Assembly: GCF_021869535.1 (NCBI RefSeq)
Contig: NW_026262581.1
Location: 112,744,771-112,808,770 of the forward strand
Source: Mytilus californianus
Taxonomy: Eukaryota; Mollusca; Bivalvia; Mytilida; Mytilidae
Length of the DNA stretch: 64,000 nucleotides
Direction: 5' to 3'
In this document: one piece after another, positions 34,799-46,799 of the stretch
Position numbering within the stretch: position 1 is the first letter of the stretch
Layout of the letters: the number at the start of each line of letters is the position of its first letter
Position numbers and translations under genes: made by a program
The notes under the pieces: generated by a model
What the model saw: only the letters and a program-made list of their open reading frames with translations
What the model was told of the DNA's origin: nothing
The model's database searches: none

Positions 34799-36985
34799 AC
34801 CTTTACAATACATAAAACCTTGTGCTGAATTATTTAAGTCGAGTGCATCCTTGAAGGTGTACTTCAATTGTCAATATTTGTACTTGTTTTAACTAATATC
34901 TTTGTTTTAAAATTTTGTTTTAGGGAAAGCATTGCTAGCAATGCATACAGTAATTCCCTTTGTATTAGTAAATAATTGTCAAATGATCTCAAATACATGT
35001 ATAAGAGTACACGGGGAAAGGCTGTGGATATTTATAAAATTTCCATATGATTAGCATTGACACAGCAAAAGGGTACATAAACCTTAATGAAGTTTAGCTT
35101 TTGTGTGGCTGAAGCTGTAATATTATTGGCATGTTTGTTCCATTTAAGTTGGTTTGTATTGATATGCCAAGATGTTTTGTGGATGTTTCTTTTAGCAGTA
35201 CATGTTGGACTTGTGTTGGGGAAGAGTCTGGTCAAAGTTTATTGGGTTTTTCTTAGTGATCTAGAAGGACTGAGCTCTTGTCTGTGTGCAACATGAGCCA
35301 GTCCTTCTCCCAATTTGGTGCTAACACGATAGGACCAAAACTATTCCTTGAGGAACACCAGATTTCCAGATGTCACATTAATTTTGTCTGATTGTACACC
35401 ATCACTGGGAATCAGGCATCAATAATCATAATGACTTTTTAATAGTACGTGTGATACATGTGAGGCAATCTTCTATTTATTTGAAGGATTTCAATACCAT
35501 AATTTAGTTTGGAGAGAATTCTTTCGCGAGGCACAGTAGTTACATCTGCCTCATATTATTAATCAAAAACATACTTCCATTCAATGTATTGATGCTCATA
35601 AAACTAGCCGGTATAATTTATAAGTTATTATAAAGTGTGTTTAAAATTAATATAATTTTAAAATGACAATCTACCATCAGATTTGGCGCGTTCTTTCATT
35701 ACCTCCCTTCCCAAATTTCCGGTTTACTCTCGGCTCATTTCGTACCAACATTTCGCCACTTACTTTTCTGAAATATATTTGTTTAAAGTGCAAGAATTAG
35801 GTTGGTGACATTATCTATTTGGTTACTTTATCTGGGATATTAAGTAATTTGTCTACCAAGAATCAAATGTCATAAGCTCACTGATTAAATAATCTGATCA
35901 ACACTTAGCCCATTAAGCTGTTAATATGTTTTTCTTCTCAGTCACCCAGTGTGTGTAAAAATTTATCATCAATCAAGTCAATGACATTAAATACTTTGCA
36001 TACTTTGACTCAGAGATTAAGAATGGGAATCCGACAATTGTGTTTTTGTTAATAATTTTTCATTGGATATGTAAGTCACATAACTTCTATTTCCTTTTAA
36101 TATTTTTTTCATGTGATGGATCATGTTCAATCCGGATCCATGAATAAAAAGAAGATAGATGGCATATTTATATCAAATGTTGTAGATCTGGTTGTTGACG
36201 AACAACTATGCAAATCTTTTGTTTCACGCTTTCTTTACAGGAAAGGGGAAATCTTTAAATTGGGAACAATTCCACTAAATATTCCTCCCGGACAAGATAC
36301 TGACATCAATCATCTTTCTTTTTCGACCCTTTGAAGCTAATTACTTAATGATGATTTAAATATCACCAAACTAGCTTTATATTTCCGTCTACAAAAAAAA
36401 ATACATCGGTGACTATTCCAGTATATATAGCTGCTAATCTCTTGCTGTGTTCGCCGTTACGTGGCCTCAACGTGGTATTCCCTTTTTGTGTTGGTTTAAT
36501 CATCGGTTTGATTTCTATACAATGCTACAGTATCCTTAGATTGTGCACGGTTGAGTTATTTGATATTTAAGTCCACTTATAAAATAAACCGGCTGAGACT
36601 ACTATAGTAGTTTCAGAAAAAAAAAGTTTGAAAGCAAAAGGCTCTCACCACAATATTTACGAAACTTTAACATGTTCAAATTTAAAATCCTTATAGGAGT
36701 ATTTATTTCCGTTAAATGCTGATTTTTACAAATTTTGTTTTTGTTTTGCCTATTATCTATAAGCCTAGTATAGATAGGGACAAACTTTAAACGCAAATTT
36801 GTTCAGCTACACAAAATCTACAAATAGTTAAACACTGCCGAAATTGTCCGTCGACTCCCTATAGGAGTTATTGCCCTTACATGGAGATGTTTTACCCTTT
36901 TTGTCTTGGGCAAAAACTATGTATAGAAGATACAGAGAAACTGTAAACAGCAAAAAAGATTTGCAAGACAAGATCTACAAATTGG
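34799..36985. other. Intergenic, no gene recognised
   Basis: No conserved coding sequence was found. A 73-codon ORF at 36113 has no recognisable domain. Two GC-richer spots stand out: 'tttcgcgagg' at about 35522 and an E2F-like TTTGGCGCG at about 35683, beside 'atttccggttt'. They may belong to a promoter now separated from RTEL1 by the LINE. Confidence 0.4.
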
Positions 36986-36993
36986 TCAATTTA

Positions 36994-37473
36994 ATTAAAA
37001 TATAGATCTCCGATTTCGTTATACATCGGGTATCCCAATCCGAAACGGCGGAGGAATCCAAATCACGAGGAGCAATTAATGAAAAGTTTGTAACGCTATG
37101 TAAGTAAAATCTGGATCCGATTCCCATGGAGGAATTGTGCTCCGTGGGAATCAGCTCCAGATTTTACCTACCCACCGTTACAATTTTCATTAATTGCTCC
37201 CTGGGATTCGGATCCCTTTGCGGATTTCGGATCGGGATACCCGGTGTGGTTATGCTCATATCGACGAGTTGCTATGTAAGTAAAATCTGGATCCGATTCC
37301 CATGGAGGAATTGTGCTCCGTGGGAATCAGCTCCAGATTTTACCTACCCACCGTTACAATTTTCATTAATTGCTCCCTGGGATTCGGATCCCTTTGCGGA
37401 TTTCGGATCGGGATACCCGGTGTGGTTATGCTCATATCGACGAGTTGCTATACATGTATATCTAAATTTTAAT
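36994..37473. mobile_element. Foldback element with 28-bp inner hairpin and exact 176-bp tandem duplication
   Basis: The left arm (37024-37131) and right arm (37140-37246) are imperfect inverted repeats around an 8-base loop. The innermost 28 bp (37104-37131 versus 37140-37167) match at 25 positions. The block 37095-37270 is then repeated without visible change at 37271-37446. Weaker inverted similarity ('attaaaatatagatct' versus 'atatctaaattttaat') marks the outer ends. It is richer in G+C than its surroundings. The ORF crossing it is an artefact of the duplication. Confidence 0.8.
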
Positions 37474-37479
37474 CAGTTT

Positions 37480-38120
37480 TCAAATTAGTCAACAAAGAAG
37501 AAATTGTCATTAAATTTCATATAAGATTTAAATGGCCTTGAATGATGATTTTTACCTTTTTCAAGTAGTGCTGGATTATAGTCTAGTTTACTGTGTGGGA
37601 AAGTTGTCGTTGTCATGAGTAGATGCACATAGATGCAAGGGAATGGCATTTTCATAAGAACTTGTCCTCACATTTTATTTCGAAATTCTCTAATTTAGCT
37701 CTCTTTCTAGTCATCAGTAGAATTCTTACTATTATAGTGCTTTTGTGATGTAAAATCTTTACAAAACATGTGAATTTTGCATAATCTCAGGGGCGGATTT
37801 ATATTTTTTCCTTCAAAATCCTCATCCGTACCCGAAGCAGTAGCTTGATAAAAAGTTGCGTGACCTATAGTTTTTATCATATTTCGTAAAATACGATATA
37901 ACTGCAAATTTTCGAAAAGTATAAACAAATCTATAATTGGTGTTAATACTACCTGCCTTATGAATTAAACGCTCATATTATTTTTATCTTCCTAACATTA
38001 TATTGCTAAGATACCTTCTATCCGCGTTTTGTATTAGGATAAACTAGGTCTTGCAGACATATGCAGTTTATGGAGTTAAGTTAAGAATAGTCCAGTCCAA
38101 TCGATGTTCAACAATATTTA
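37480..38120. other. Intergenic, nothing recognised
   Basis: This is AT-rich sequence with no repeat shared elsewhere in the window that I could see, and no coding similarity. Confidence 0.5.
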
Positions 38121-38159
38121 GACTCTTTCTGAAATTTGTGTGTGGCTCTAAAAAGAGCC
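38121..38159 (-). terminator. Histone-type 3' stem-loop and downstream element
   Basis: The minus strand reads AAAAA-GGCTCT-TTTT-AGAGCC-ACACAC. This matches the 16-nt histone pre-mRNA stem-loop: 6-bp stem, four-base U-rich loop, A-rich 5' flank, ACA-type 3' flank. About 13 nt further on is CAGAAAGAGTC, resembling the histone downstream element that pairs with U7 snRNA. The stem begins 40 nt after the TGA stop. On the plus strand the loop would be AAAA, which does not fit, so the strand is set. Confidence 0.65.
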
Positions 38160-38199
38160 TTTTTAATTATCACTGCATGGGACAATAAGTGTGCACTCA

Positions 38200-38478
38200 T
38201 CAACATGTATGCTGATAAATGCGATTTTTCAATTCTTCTGTTTCTTTTGCCTTTCTCAGGGCAAATTCGTAATAAACTTCACGGAGACCATCAGCGACAG
38301 CAATCCGAAGTCTTAGCGTGTATCGGAATGAACGGTTTCCTTCTTGTTTTGCTTTTGTGTATCTCTGATCAAGGTTGGAAAGTCGATGGTTAAGATGAAC
38401 AATTTGCTGACAGGCTCTGCGAAAGTGGCGCTCGGTCACTATAAGGAGTTCTTTAACAGCAGTAGCTTCCATGGTCAT
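38200..38478 (-). CDS. Unrecognised small basic helical protein with histone-type mRNA end
   Basis: A single-exon ORF of 92 codons has a second in-frame ATG two codons in (38472) in an ideal context, ACCATGG, giving 90 aa. The protein is rich in Arg, Lys, Leu and Glu with almost no helix breakers, for example LIVTERHFRRACQQIVHLN and RSFRYTLRLRIAVADGLREV. It is probably two or more amphipathic helices or a coiled coil. There is no signal peptide or membrane segment. It is not H1, H2A, H2B, H3 or H4, and I do not recognise the family. A TATAAA (38556-38551) lies 73 nt upstream. A histone-like stem-loop and downstream element follow the stop. Together they suggest a replication-dependent, intronless gene. 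A role in chromatin is possible but not shown. Confidence 0.6.
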   Translation of the reverse strand: MTMEATAVKELLIVTERHFRRACQQIVHLNHRLSNLDQRYTKAKQEGNRSFRYTLRLRIAVADGLREVYYEFALRKAKETEELKNRIYQHTC

Positions 38479-38550
38479 GGTTACAGTCTTCTACTATGTC
38501 GCTTAAGACATAAAATTATAGAATGAAATTGTCACAGAGAAACATTGTGT

Positions 38551-38556
38551 TTTATA
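38551..38556 (-). promoter_or_regulatory. TATA box of the small-protein gene
   Basis: The minus strand reads CTATAAAACAC. With a start site about 30 nt downstream, the 5' UTR would be about 45 nt, in the range of replication-dependent histone genes. Confidence 0.45.
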
Positions 38557-39337
38557 GTCAATTTTGATAAGAATCATCAAAGAAGAATTATTTTACCTTT
38601 GATTATGTTGAAAAATATTTAAGATATGCTTTTGTTCTTTCTTATTTCAATCCTCAGGAATGTTTGGGTAATTTTTTATCTTTGTAAAAAAAATCCCTAT
38701 TATAATACTTAGCTACCTGTAAGCACATGGCTTCATTTTCACACCCTTTGATGTGTTTATACCTTAATTTGTTAATGATATTGGCTTCAATTCGACGCCG
38801 TCACAAATTATATTGCAATTGTTATATTGTAACATTTGAATATTGAGCTAAGAAATAACCCAAGTTCTCAAAAAAGTAAGAATTTAGAATTTTTCAATCA
38901 GGATTTAACTATGTTTAAAATTACCATGATTACTCACGATCATAATAATAATAAACTTATCACGACAATCAATCCTATAAGATAACTTGCATTATGATCA
39001 AATTGATAATTAGAAACATATTTTGCTATCCAAATATGCTCAATAGCATGGTATAACCAAAATTATTTATTAATTGGTTTAAATTCACAAATTTCCTGTA
39101 AAATTATATGAAATTCATTAACTTGGCAGTTATGTTATGAAAAGTAATAAATGAATTATTTATAAACAGATCATTAAATTATGAATGCATAAAGATTGTC
39201 CAAAACCGATATTTTGGCAAGTTTTCAATATCTATCCCCAAAAATGTAGAAAAGATCGTCGTAAACAGGCACAAAACCAAAATTCCGTTAAAAGTAAAGC
39301 TATGTGTTGTCTTTCGGATAAAAATTAGTTAATTATG

Positions 39338-39422
39338 CACAGGCACTTGTCTCTAAAAAAAAATGTCCAATATGTCTTAATATAAAACATATAGGAATTT
39401 TTTTCAGAGACAAGTGCCTGTG
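39338..39422. mobile_element. 85-bp MITE (T5) with TAATTAT duplication
   Basis: Perfect 17-bp inverted ends, CACAGGCACTTGTCTCT and AGAGACAAGTGCCTGTG, enclose about 50 bp of AT-rich DNA. TAATTAT occurs on both sides (39330-39336 and 39423-39429), a 7-bp direct flank that would suit a hAT-like mover. A partial copy is at 56163. Confidence 0.8.
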
Positions 39423-39755
39423 TAATTATAGTAAGCGACGTCTTTCGATGCAAAATGTGACCGTGAAAAACATGTAAAAATTGCATAGTTTGTACTAAAA
39501 TACTTCAACAGCAACGTCATGTAACATGCAGTGCTGAATAGCATTTCGAATTTATGGAAATATGTAAAATTGTTAACAAATATTTAATGTATGTGATCAG
39601 AGACATATGTATATATTTCTCTGATGTGATATATATAGGCTCTATTATTTTCAAATTCCAGTAAGATTTGACAACTTTTAGATTTTGATCCTGCGAGTGA
39701 AACAAAGTGGAAATTGGTCCTTCCTCTTTATTTCCGAAAAGATAAGTACTATATA

Positions 39756-40737
39756 TGTAAGACTCAAATCGACGTCCGGTCTCTAATCGACGTCCGTTCC
39801 TCAAAACGACGTCCAAATCTGACGTCACAATAATAGTCAATTTTATGCCCCTCTAATCGACGTCTTTTTTGTTGTTCTCAAATCGACGTCCAATTTTTGG
39901 CTTCTCTAATCGACGTCCGTTTTGTGGACTTATCGCAGTGAAATCACAACTTTATTAAAGGGTGGGTTGAACCTAAAACTTAAAAAGTTGTTGAAAAATA
40001 TGAGTCCAAACATAATACTTTTCAAAAATTGTCCGAATGTTATTATTCTTTCTATTGTTTGAGTCTGTGTACTGCCCTCTAGATGCCTTTTGATTATCTT
40101 TGTTTTTGGGTTGTTGTCTCATTGTCGTACAATGTATACCCACATGTCATTTATTTATATGAAAAAGAAAGGAAAGCGACAACGTAGGTCTAGAATATGA
40201 AAGTCTTTCTACAAAATATTAATATGCATGAACATGTAATAGTAATAGTAATAGTAATAGTAATAGTAATAGTAATAGTAATAGTAATAGTAATAGGATG
40301 TTGGTGATTGTCTTATTGTCATTTTCTGATGTTTGTCCTTCAAGTTATATTTTGATAACAATACAAGAAAACAGTTATAGTTTCTGTAAGCTATTTCACA
40401 AAAAGACAAAACGATACAGATAATATAAACAAACTAAGATCAATTTAAAAATAAATGATTCAATGAAATTCGACATCGTTATGAGAGTCTCCTCATCGAT
40501 CGGACTTAGTTTTTGTGATTTATTACGTCACATTGGACGTCAATTACAGGGTTAACACTGATTTGAGAACGTGACGTCAGATTTGGACGTTAAAATATTG
40601 GACACTAATTTGAGAACGTGCCGTCAGATTTGGACGTTAAAATATTGGACACTGATTTGAGAACGTGACGTCAGATTTGGAAGTCGATTTGAGGAACGGA
40701 CGTAGATTAGAGACCGGACGTCGATCTGAGTCTAACA
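39756..40737. mobile_element. TIR element T3 with CGACGTC-rich arms
   Basis: Inverted arms of about 80 bp start TGTAAGACTCAAATCGACG on the left and, reverse-complemented, TGTTAGACTCAGATCGACG on the right. TATATA flanks both sides. Each arm is a run of short units of the type 'tctaatcgacgtcc'. Perfect TGACGTCA palindromes (the CRE sequence) occur once in the left arm and twice in the right. The centre carries a hexanucleotide microsatellite. No transposase is seen. Confidence 0.8.
40236..40296. repeat. (AGTAAT)n microsatellite, about 10 units
   Basis: This is a perfect hexanucleotide run in the interior of TIR element T3. Confidence 0.95.
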
Positions 40738-40996
40738 TATATACCATGGTTCTTACGAGTTAACATATTTAAACAAACGAATCCGAAGGATGAGTTTTTT
40801 TAAATATGTTAATGAGTAAGACATATGATGATTGTCAGCTTGAACTAATACAAGACACTGATCACGTTACCGATTTACCCAATGAGATGGTTGCTCGCGG
40901 AATGCAGTATTGCATTGGACTTACACATGTTACAATGGTGGTTTGACACACATGCAGATTTGTAACAAGCAGACGCGGATCCAAGATTTTGAAAAC

Positions 40997-42794
40997 TAGA
41001 AGCTCTCAAGAGCCTGTGTCGCTCACCTGTATCTACTGTGGTTTTGGAAATCATGTAAAATACGGTTAAAATCATATAGATACCCTAATAATGATAGAGG
41101 CCAAGTTTGGTTTAATTTGGCCCAGTAGTTAAATTAAAAGCAGAAGATTTTTGAAAATATTTACAAAAATTACCAATAAATCGCAGAAAATAACTTTAAA
41201 GGACAATAACTCCAAGAAGATGTCAATTTCCAATTGGTCATGTTAACTAATTTGTAGATCTTTCTTTGCTTGATATTTTTGCTGTTTACAGTATATATCT
41301 CAATCTATAACGATATTCAAGATAATTAACAAAAAATAAAAAATTTCCTTTCCTCCGCTCCAAAATTTATTTCACCCAGGGCCTGTATAATGCTGAAAAT
41401 GCCTTTATTAAAATGTTTTTATGGAACACCCTTCAAAAAAATTTGGGCAGGTCTGGGGGGGGGGGGGGGGGGTTGGTATTAACCCAATATAAGTATGCTG
41501 AAAGAAAAAAAAGAATAATGGTTTAAAGAAAAAGTAACACTGAATAATTCTGAAAATGGAACATATCAAGGAGAAATTATTAGAACCCCCCCCCCCCCCG
41601 AAAAAATTGGAACCACTGGAAATAAAATCAAGTCATCCCATTGTAGTCTTACAATAGTTACTGAAGACCCCTTATCATTATTTAAATTAGTTTTCAAGTT
41701 GTGACCATTTGAAATTGTTTTTTACATTTTTCCCATAGACTTCTATAGTAAACCCCTATGTTCTATTTTTACCAATGGGGTCATGTTGGTTGTAGGGCAG
41801 GGTCATCGGGTACATTTTTCAATCAAGATACTCTAATAATTATTGTGGCTAAGTTTAATTCCATTTGGTCAAGTAGATTAAGATGAGAAGATTTTTGTAA
41901 AAGATTCAAAAAAATTACGATAAATAGTGAAAAATTGACTTTAAAGGGCAATAACTGCTTAAGGGGTCAATTGACAATATTGGTCATGTTGACCTGATGA
42001 ACATTTTAACCCCGTTAGATTTGCTGTAAATGAATATAAGAAGTTGTGGCATGAGTGCCAATGAGACAAATCTCCATCCAAGTCACAATTTGTAAAAGTA
42101 AATCAAATGCTTTAGTTTTAGAGATATAAGCCAAAAACTGCATTTTACCTCTATGTTCAATTTTTAGCCATAGCGGCCATCGGATACATTTTTTAAACTA
42201 GATACCCTTATAATGATTTAAGCCAAGTATGGTTTAACTTGGTCCAGTAATTTCAGAGAAGATTTTTGTAAAAGATTACAAAAATTTACAAAAAATTGTG
42301 AAAAATTGACAGTTTTGGTTATGTTGACCTATTTGTAGATCTTACTTTGCTGAACATTTTTGCTGTTAACAGTTTATCTCTATCTATTTTAATATTCAAG
42401 ATATAAACCAAAAACTGAAAAATTTCCTTAAAATTACCAATTCAGGGCCAGCAACCCAACAACGGGTCGTCTAAAAATTCCAGGGCAGACAGTTCTTGAC
42501 CTGATATACATTTTTACCCCTGTCAGATTTGCTCTAAATGCTTTAGTTTCAGAGATATAAGCCAAAAACTGCATTTTACCCCCATGTTCCATTTTTAGCC
42601 ATGGAGGCCATGTTGGTTGATTGGCGGGGTCATTTGATACATTTTTAAACTAGATACCCTAAGGATGATTTAGGCCAAGTTTAGTTTTATTTAGCCCAGT
42701 AGTTCAGAGGAGAAGATTTTTGTAAAAGTTAACGGACGACGTATGCCAAGTGATGATGATAAAAGCTCACTTGACCCTTTTGGGTCAGGTGAGC
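40997..42794 (+). mobile_element. Family A repeat, copy 2 (long, with internal insertion)
   Basis: The start AAGCTCTcaAGAGCCT then GTGTCGCTCACC, and the end hairpin TGACCC-TTTT-GGGTCA then GGTGAGC, define the copy. The core has about three units of 'gggcaataact', 'gatataagccaaaaactgc' and 'ttttagccat'. A separate piece at about 41345-41640, with an 18-base G run and a 14-base C run in inverted order, interrupts the core. It is non-coding. Confidence 0.75.
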
Positions 42795-45430
42795 AAAAAA
42801 AGGGGGGAATAAGGCAACATTAGGAGTGGAACATGTAAAAAGTCTTGCATTAACCATATATGTATTTCCATAAAGGGGGGGGGGCTAGGGCCCCTTCCCC
42901 TCTCTAAATCCGCATCTGACAAGGATATTAAATCTTATTTTAATGACGGTAAATTTTGTTATATTGATAATTTTCAAGATATTGTACAAATATTTTTTAT
43001 TTTACAGGTTGTTCATTTCATTTTACCTTTTAGCTTTTTGTACAAACTACTTCGTTATTTAGCAGGCCTTTAGTGAGCATAAAATAAAAAAAAAACATGA
43101 ACATTACAACTATGTTTATGTATTATGAAGAATAAAAACATTAATCGATGTTTTTCCCTTATTTTTAGGATTTGTTAATGGTTCTCATTGAAATTATATT
43201 TATAAAGATTCTTGAGAAACGATAATACTGATTACTACCAAACACTTAAGTTTCTTTGTTTAGTTTCCTAAATAGTTGAAAGGCGGATATATTTCAGAAA
43301 ATGAGGTGGAGCTTCAGCCATAGAATAACATCAAAATAAACATGTTGTACCATAGCTAAGCTCCGCCTACTTTCCTTTAAGATTCTAGTTGGGTTCGTGT
43401 TTAGTTATCAAAGTATGGTACAACATCAAATTGAAGATAATAGACCATGGTTTTCCATCAACACTCTTTTTAAGCAAATTATTTCATTAAAACATCAAAA
43501 GAAAAATGCAATTTATATTACATTATTAAATTTACTTCCGACAGTATGTTGTTTTGGTTAAAAATGTCCTGCTTAATCATTTTGAATAAAAAATACTCAT
43601 AATTTGTCAAAATTGCAATTTTAATGGGCAACTTTTAAGCATTTATAATTTGATATGTTCAGAAATACGACATAATGTTGTTACAACCGTAAAGTATACA
43701 CATTTTTTATTGTTTCACTGTAATTTTTGTAAAGATTTGAACGCTATGACTTAAAAATTTTGTTGACAAAGAGGGGTCGCTATTCAAATGCATCATCAGC
43801 TCTCAAGCATTTAAAAAAAGTTTTCAAGTTTGTACCTTTTCTAAAATTATGCTATTAGCATCACTTTTTTCACAGTGTATTGGTTTAAAATGTAAATTAC
43901 TGGTTTACATTCTATATGTTGTAATTACCACTACCAACTACATGTAGAATTAAAAACGTAAACGGTCCGTGAACATCTTTTTTCAGACCTAAATGTTCCC
44001 ACACACATGTAAATATACTGACAAGATTCAAAATAATAGCACTTGTGTAAACATTGTACTCTGAAAACTACCCCAGTATAAAGGAGTTGGGCATAGAGAA
44101 CGTGGAAAACCGATCAACAAGCATACATCAATGATACAAAGTAAGTTTTCGGACAATCATATAACTAATGTTCCATTGAAATTTCAACCAAAGAAGAAGA
44201 ACCTGACCTTCTTTCAAACCTTGGTATATATGGACCTGCACACCTTACAATAATTCTTTAGATTGAGTTTGAATATCCCTTTGGTATTTTTCGCCTCTTT
44301 TTTTTTTATAGTTGATCTACGTCTTTACGGTACTTGTGAAACTGAGCTTATAAGGACCTTATAGATTAAACTAAGCCGACCTAGTACTAATATTACTTGC
44401 AAAAAAATAATACCTTTTTCCGGAAAGCCCAGCTTTCATCATGAAACTATGAAAACGAGGTCAAGGTCACACAAACACTGCCAAGCAGACATGTGCATCT
44501 TTATGAATATTCTTTAGACAACGTAAATTTCAAATATTATTCAAATAAAAGAGTTGAGAAGCACATTTTGTTCTCTCTGTTTTATTAATTGTTAACCAAA
44601 CCTTATGTTTTCAATAGTTGGCACACTTTTTGTTCATCCGTCATATGCATGGTTACCGAAAATTGAATTTTTAGATTAGTTTAATGATTCAATTCCAGAT
44701 AAAAATACTTCAATAAATGAAAATTGGCAAACATTGAATGTACAAAGTTATCCTAAAAAGGCTATTGTTGATAATTTCATCCTGATGTTATAGCATACTG
44801 ATCGATCACTGCACTTTTGACAATTTCCGTGCTGATATGAATATGCATTAAAGCAAGGCCATTGAGTCTCTCGCTTGTCATGGTTGCTATACATATCAAC
44901 ACTAGGTACAGATGTGGAAATAAAGTTTGCAATATAATTAGATTCAGCAGGTGTCGCAGCAGTATCAGAATTTAAAAAAAAATAATAAAAAAAATCTTGT
45001 GGATATTATAGAGTGAGAAAGTATTTTTCTTCAAATCAAGCTATCAGAAAACCAAAAAACGTTGTTTTAATTATTAAACCAACAAAGTAATAAAATATAG
45101 GATAGCAGCCTTGGATGGTCTAAATTAAATCCTTTGATCCTCTAATTATTCCCAGGCCAATGTAATTATGACATGTGTGTATTTAACGGAGTGTAGCGAC
45201 AACGTGTCACCCAATTAAGTGCTCACTGAATATTCAATTTTTAATAAAGATAACATAAAAAAAAAAAGAAATGGTTAAGTGATTGTATGCTTTTTGCTCA
45301 CAAAAAATATTTCAAGATTTTCAAGCGGGGGGGGATGTTCCCGAACCCCCCTAAATCCGCTAGTGGAATTACAATAATTGAGAGAATGACACATTCACAA
45401 AAACGTAACATTGACAGCTAAACCATAATA
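42795..45430. other. Intergenic, no gene recognised
   Basis: It contains a G-rich fragment at 42870-42915 ending 'taaatccgcatctg', like the terminus of the element at 51066, and a similar fragment at 45325-45365 ('taaatccgctagtgg'). At 44450-44520 there is 'gaggtcaaggtcacac', related to the repeat at 46388. The rest is AT-rich with no conserved coding sequence. Confidence 0.45.
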
Positions 45431-45432
45431 AT

Positions 45433-46386
45433 AAATTGCTTCGCCGAGCGCAGCTGGATACGACCGCAAAGGTCCAACCCTGAACAGTTGGGGCAAAAAT
45501 GGACACAATATTCGCGCTTGATACAGGTCTGAATTTGGAATGTAATTAAATATTTGACACATAATAGGTTTCTGACACAGAATAACTGTAGTCAAAGAAC
45601 TTAGAATTGGTTATATGATTGGAATTTATATTTAATTTTTTGCTTTTGTGTATTACACTATGATGTTGCGAATTGATCCCCCCCCCCCCAAAAAAAAAAA
45701 TTACCTCCCCTTTTTTTTTTGCTTTTGTGCAATACACTATGCTGTTGCGAATTGATCCCCCCAATTTTTTTTTCACCTCCCCCCCTTTTTTCCAAAAAAA
45801 ACATTCTTTCCCTCAGGATATGGTCATAATCTCAATTCAAATTTCCAATGGAGTTTGCAACCATAATTACACTTTTAAATGCATCATAAAAGTCTTAAAA
45901 TAGAAAATGACATACATAATCATGGCTAAAATTAATATTCCTTAATCAGCATTTTTAATAGTAACTTGTTGTCTCTTTGACAAAATCCCCTATTTCCATT
46001 CTCAATTTTATTCTAAACTTAAAATTGACAGCTAATCACCTAAATTTGCTAAAGACAATACAACATTTCTTTAGACATAATTTAAAAGCAGTGTAAGGGA
46101 GGTAATCCAAACATAACATTGTACTTTTAAGTAATTGTCCATTAACCAGGAAACCCTTGTTTTTCCCCCTTTTTCCTAAATGGTTTGAGCCATAACCCCC
46201 CAAAGCCAATCCTTGCCATCCCTTTGTGGTATGGAAACTTGTGATATAATTTCAAAGAGATCCATACACCTTTCCACAAATTATTGTCTGGAAACTAGAA
46301 AAATGCTTATTTAAATGTCTTGGGACAACGCTAACGACGACGACGTGATACCAATATACGACCGCAAATTTTGTTGCGGTCCTATA
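45433..46386 (+). mobile_element. Family B repeat, copy 2 (954 bp)
   Basis: It starts 'gcttcgccgagcgcagctgg' then ATACGACCGC, and ends with the hairpin GACCGCAAattttgTTGCGGTC then CTAT. The interior holds a 65-bp near-duplication with C runs (45649-45785) and 'aaaagcagtgtaagggaggt', shared with copy 1. Copy 1 (59458-61378) is in the opposite orientation and twice as long. No coding potential. Confidence 0.7.
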
Positions 46387-46387
46387 A

Positions 46388-46790
46388 AAATGAGGTCAAG
46401 GTTAAATGAACTGTGACAGATGAACATGTACACTTTACAATTGTTACATAGACAAAAGACATTGACCTACAGAATCAGAACAGATCTTATCACAAGCACT
46501 TAATATTACTACTCTACCATGAAATTAGGTCTAGTTAAGGTGAAACAATTCTGACAGACATGAATATTTTACCAATTGAAAGATCGAGCTTAAGTTTTCT
46601 TCAATAAGACAATGAGGTCAAGGACAATTGACATATATGCCAGGTAAGGACTTCAGCACATAAGACATCTGGATACAAGAACTAAGTTATAAAGCTTTAT
46701 ACAAATAGTTTATGCTGCCTTTATTTCAATTTAATGTGACCACAACCTCATAGTAAACCACCTTGAAGTCAAGTAACAGTAAATGGACTA
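46388..46790. repeat. 'GAGGTCAAGG' repeat, about 220-bp units
   Basis: 'tgaggtcaaggttaaatgaa' at 46390 and 'tgaggtcaaggacaattgac' at 46612 head two units sharing 'tacaaatag'/'acaattgttacatagac'-type bodies. A related start is at 44456. Its class is unknown. Confidence 0.45.
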
Positions 46791-46799
46791 TGTCACAGA

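Noticed and set aside
36113-36334. A 73-codon ORF (VVDLVVDEQLCKSFVSRF...) with an internal acceptor-like site
   Set aside because: No domain, partner exons, promoter or 3' signals could be recognised; length is within chance for AT-rich DNA.
37126-37488. A 120-codon ORF with two identical halves
   Set aside because: It is produced by the exact 176-bp duplication inside a foldback element.
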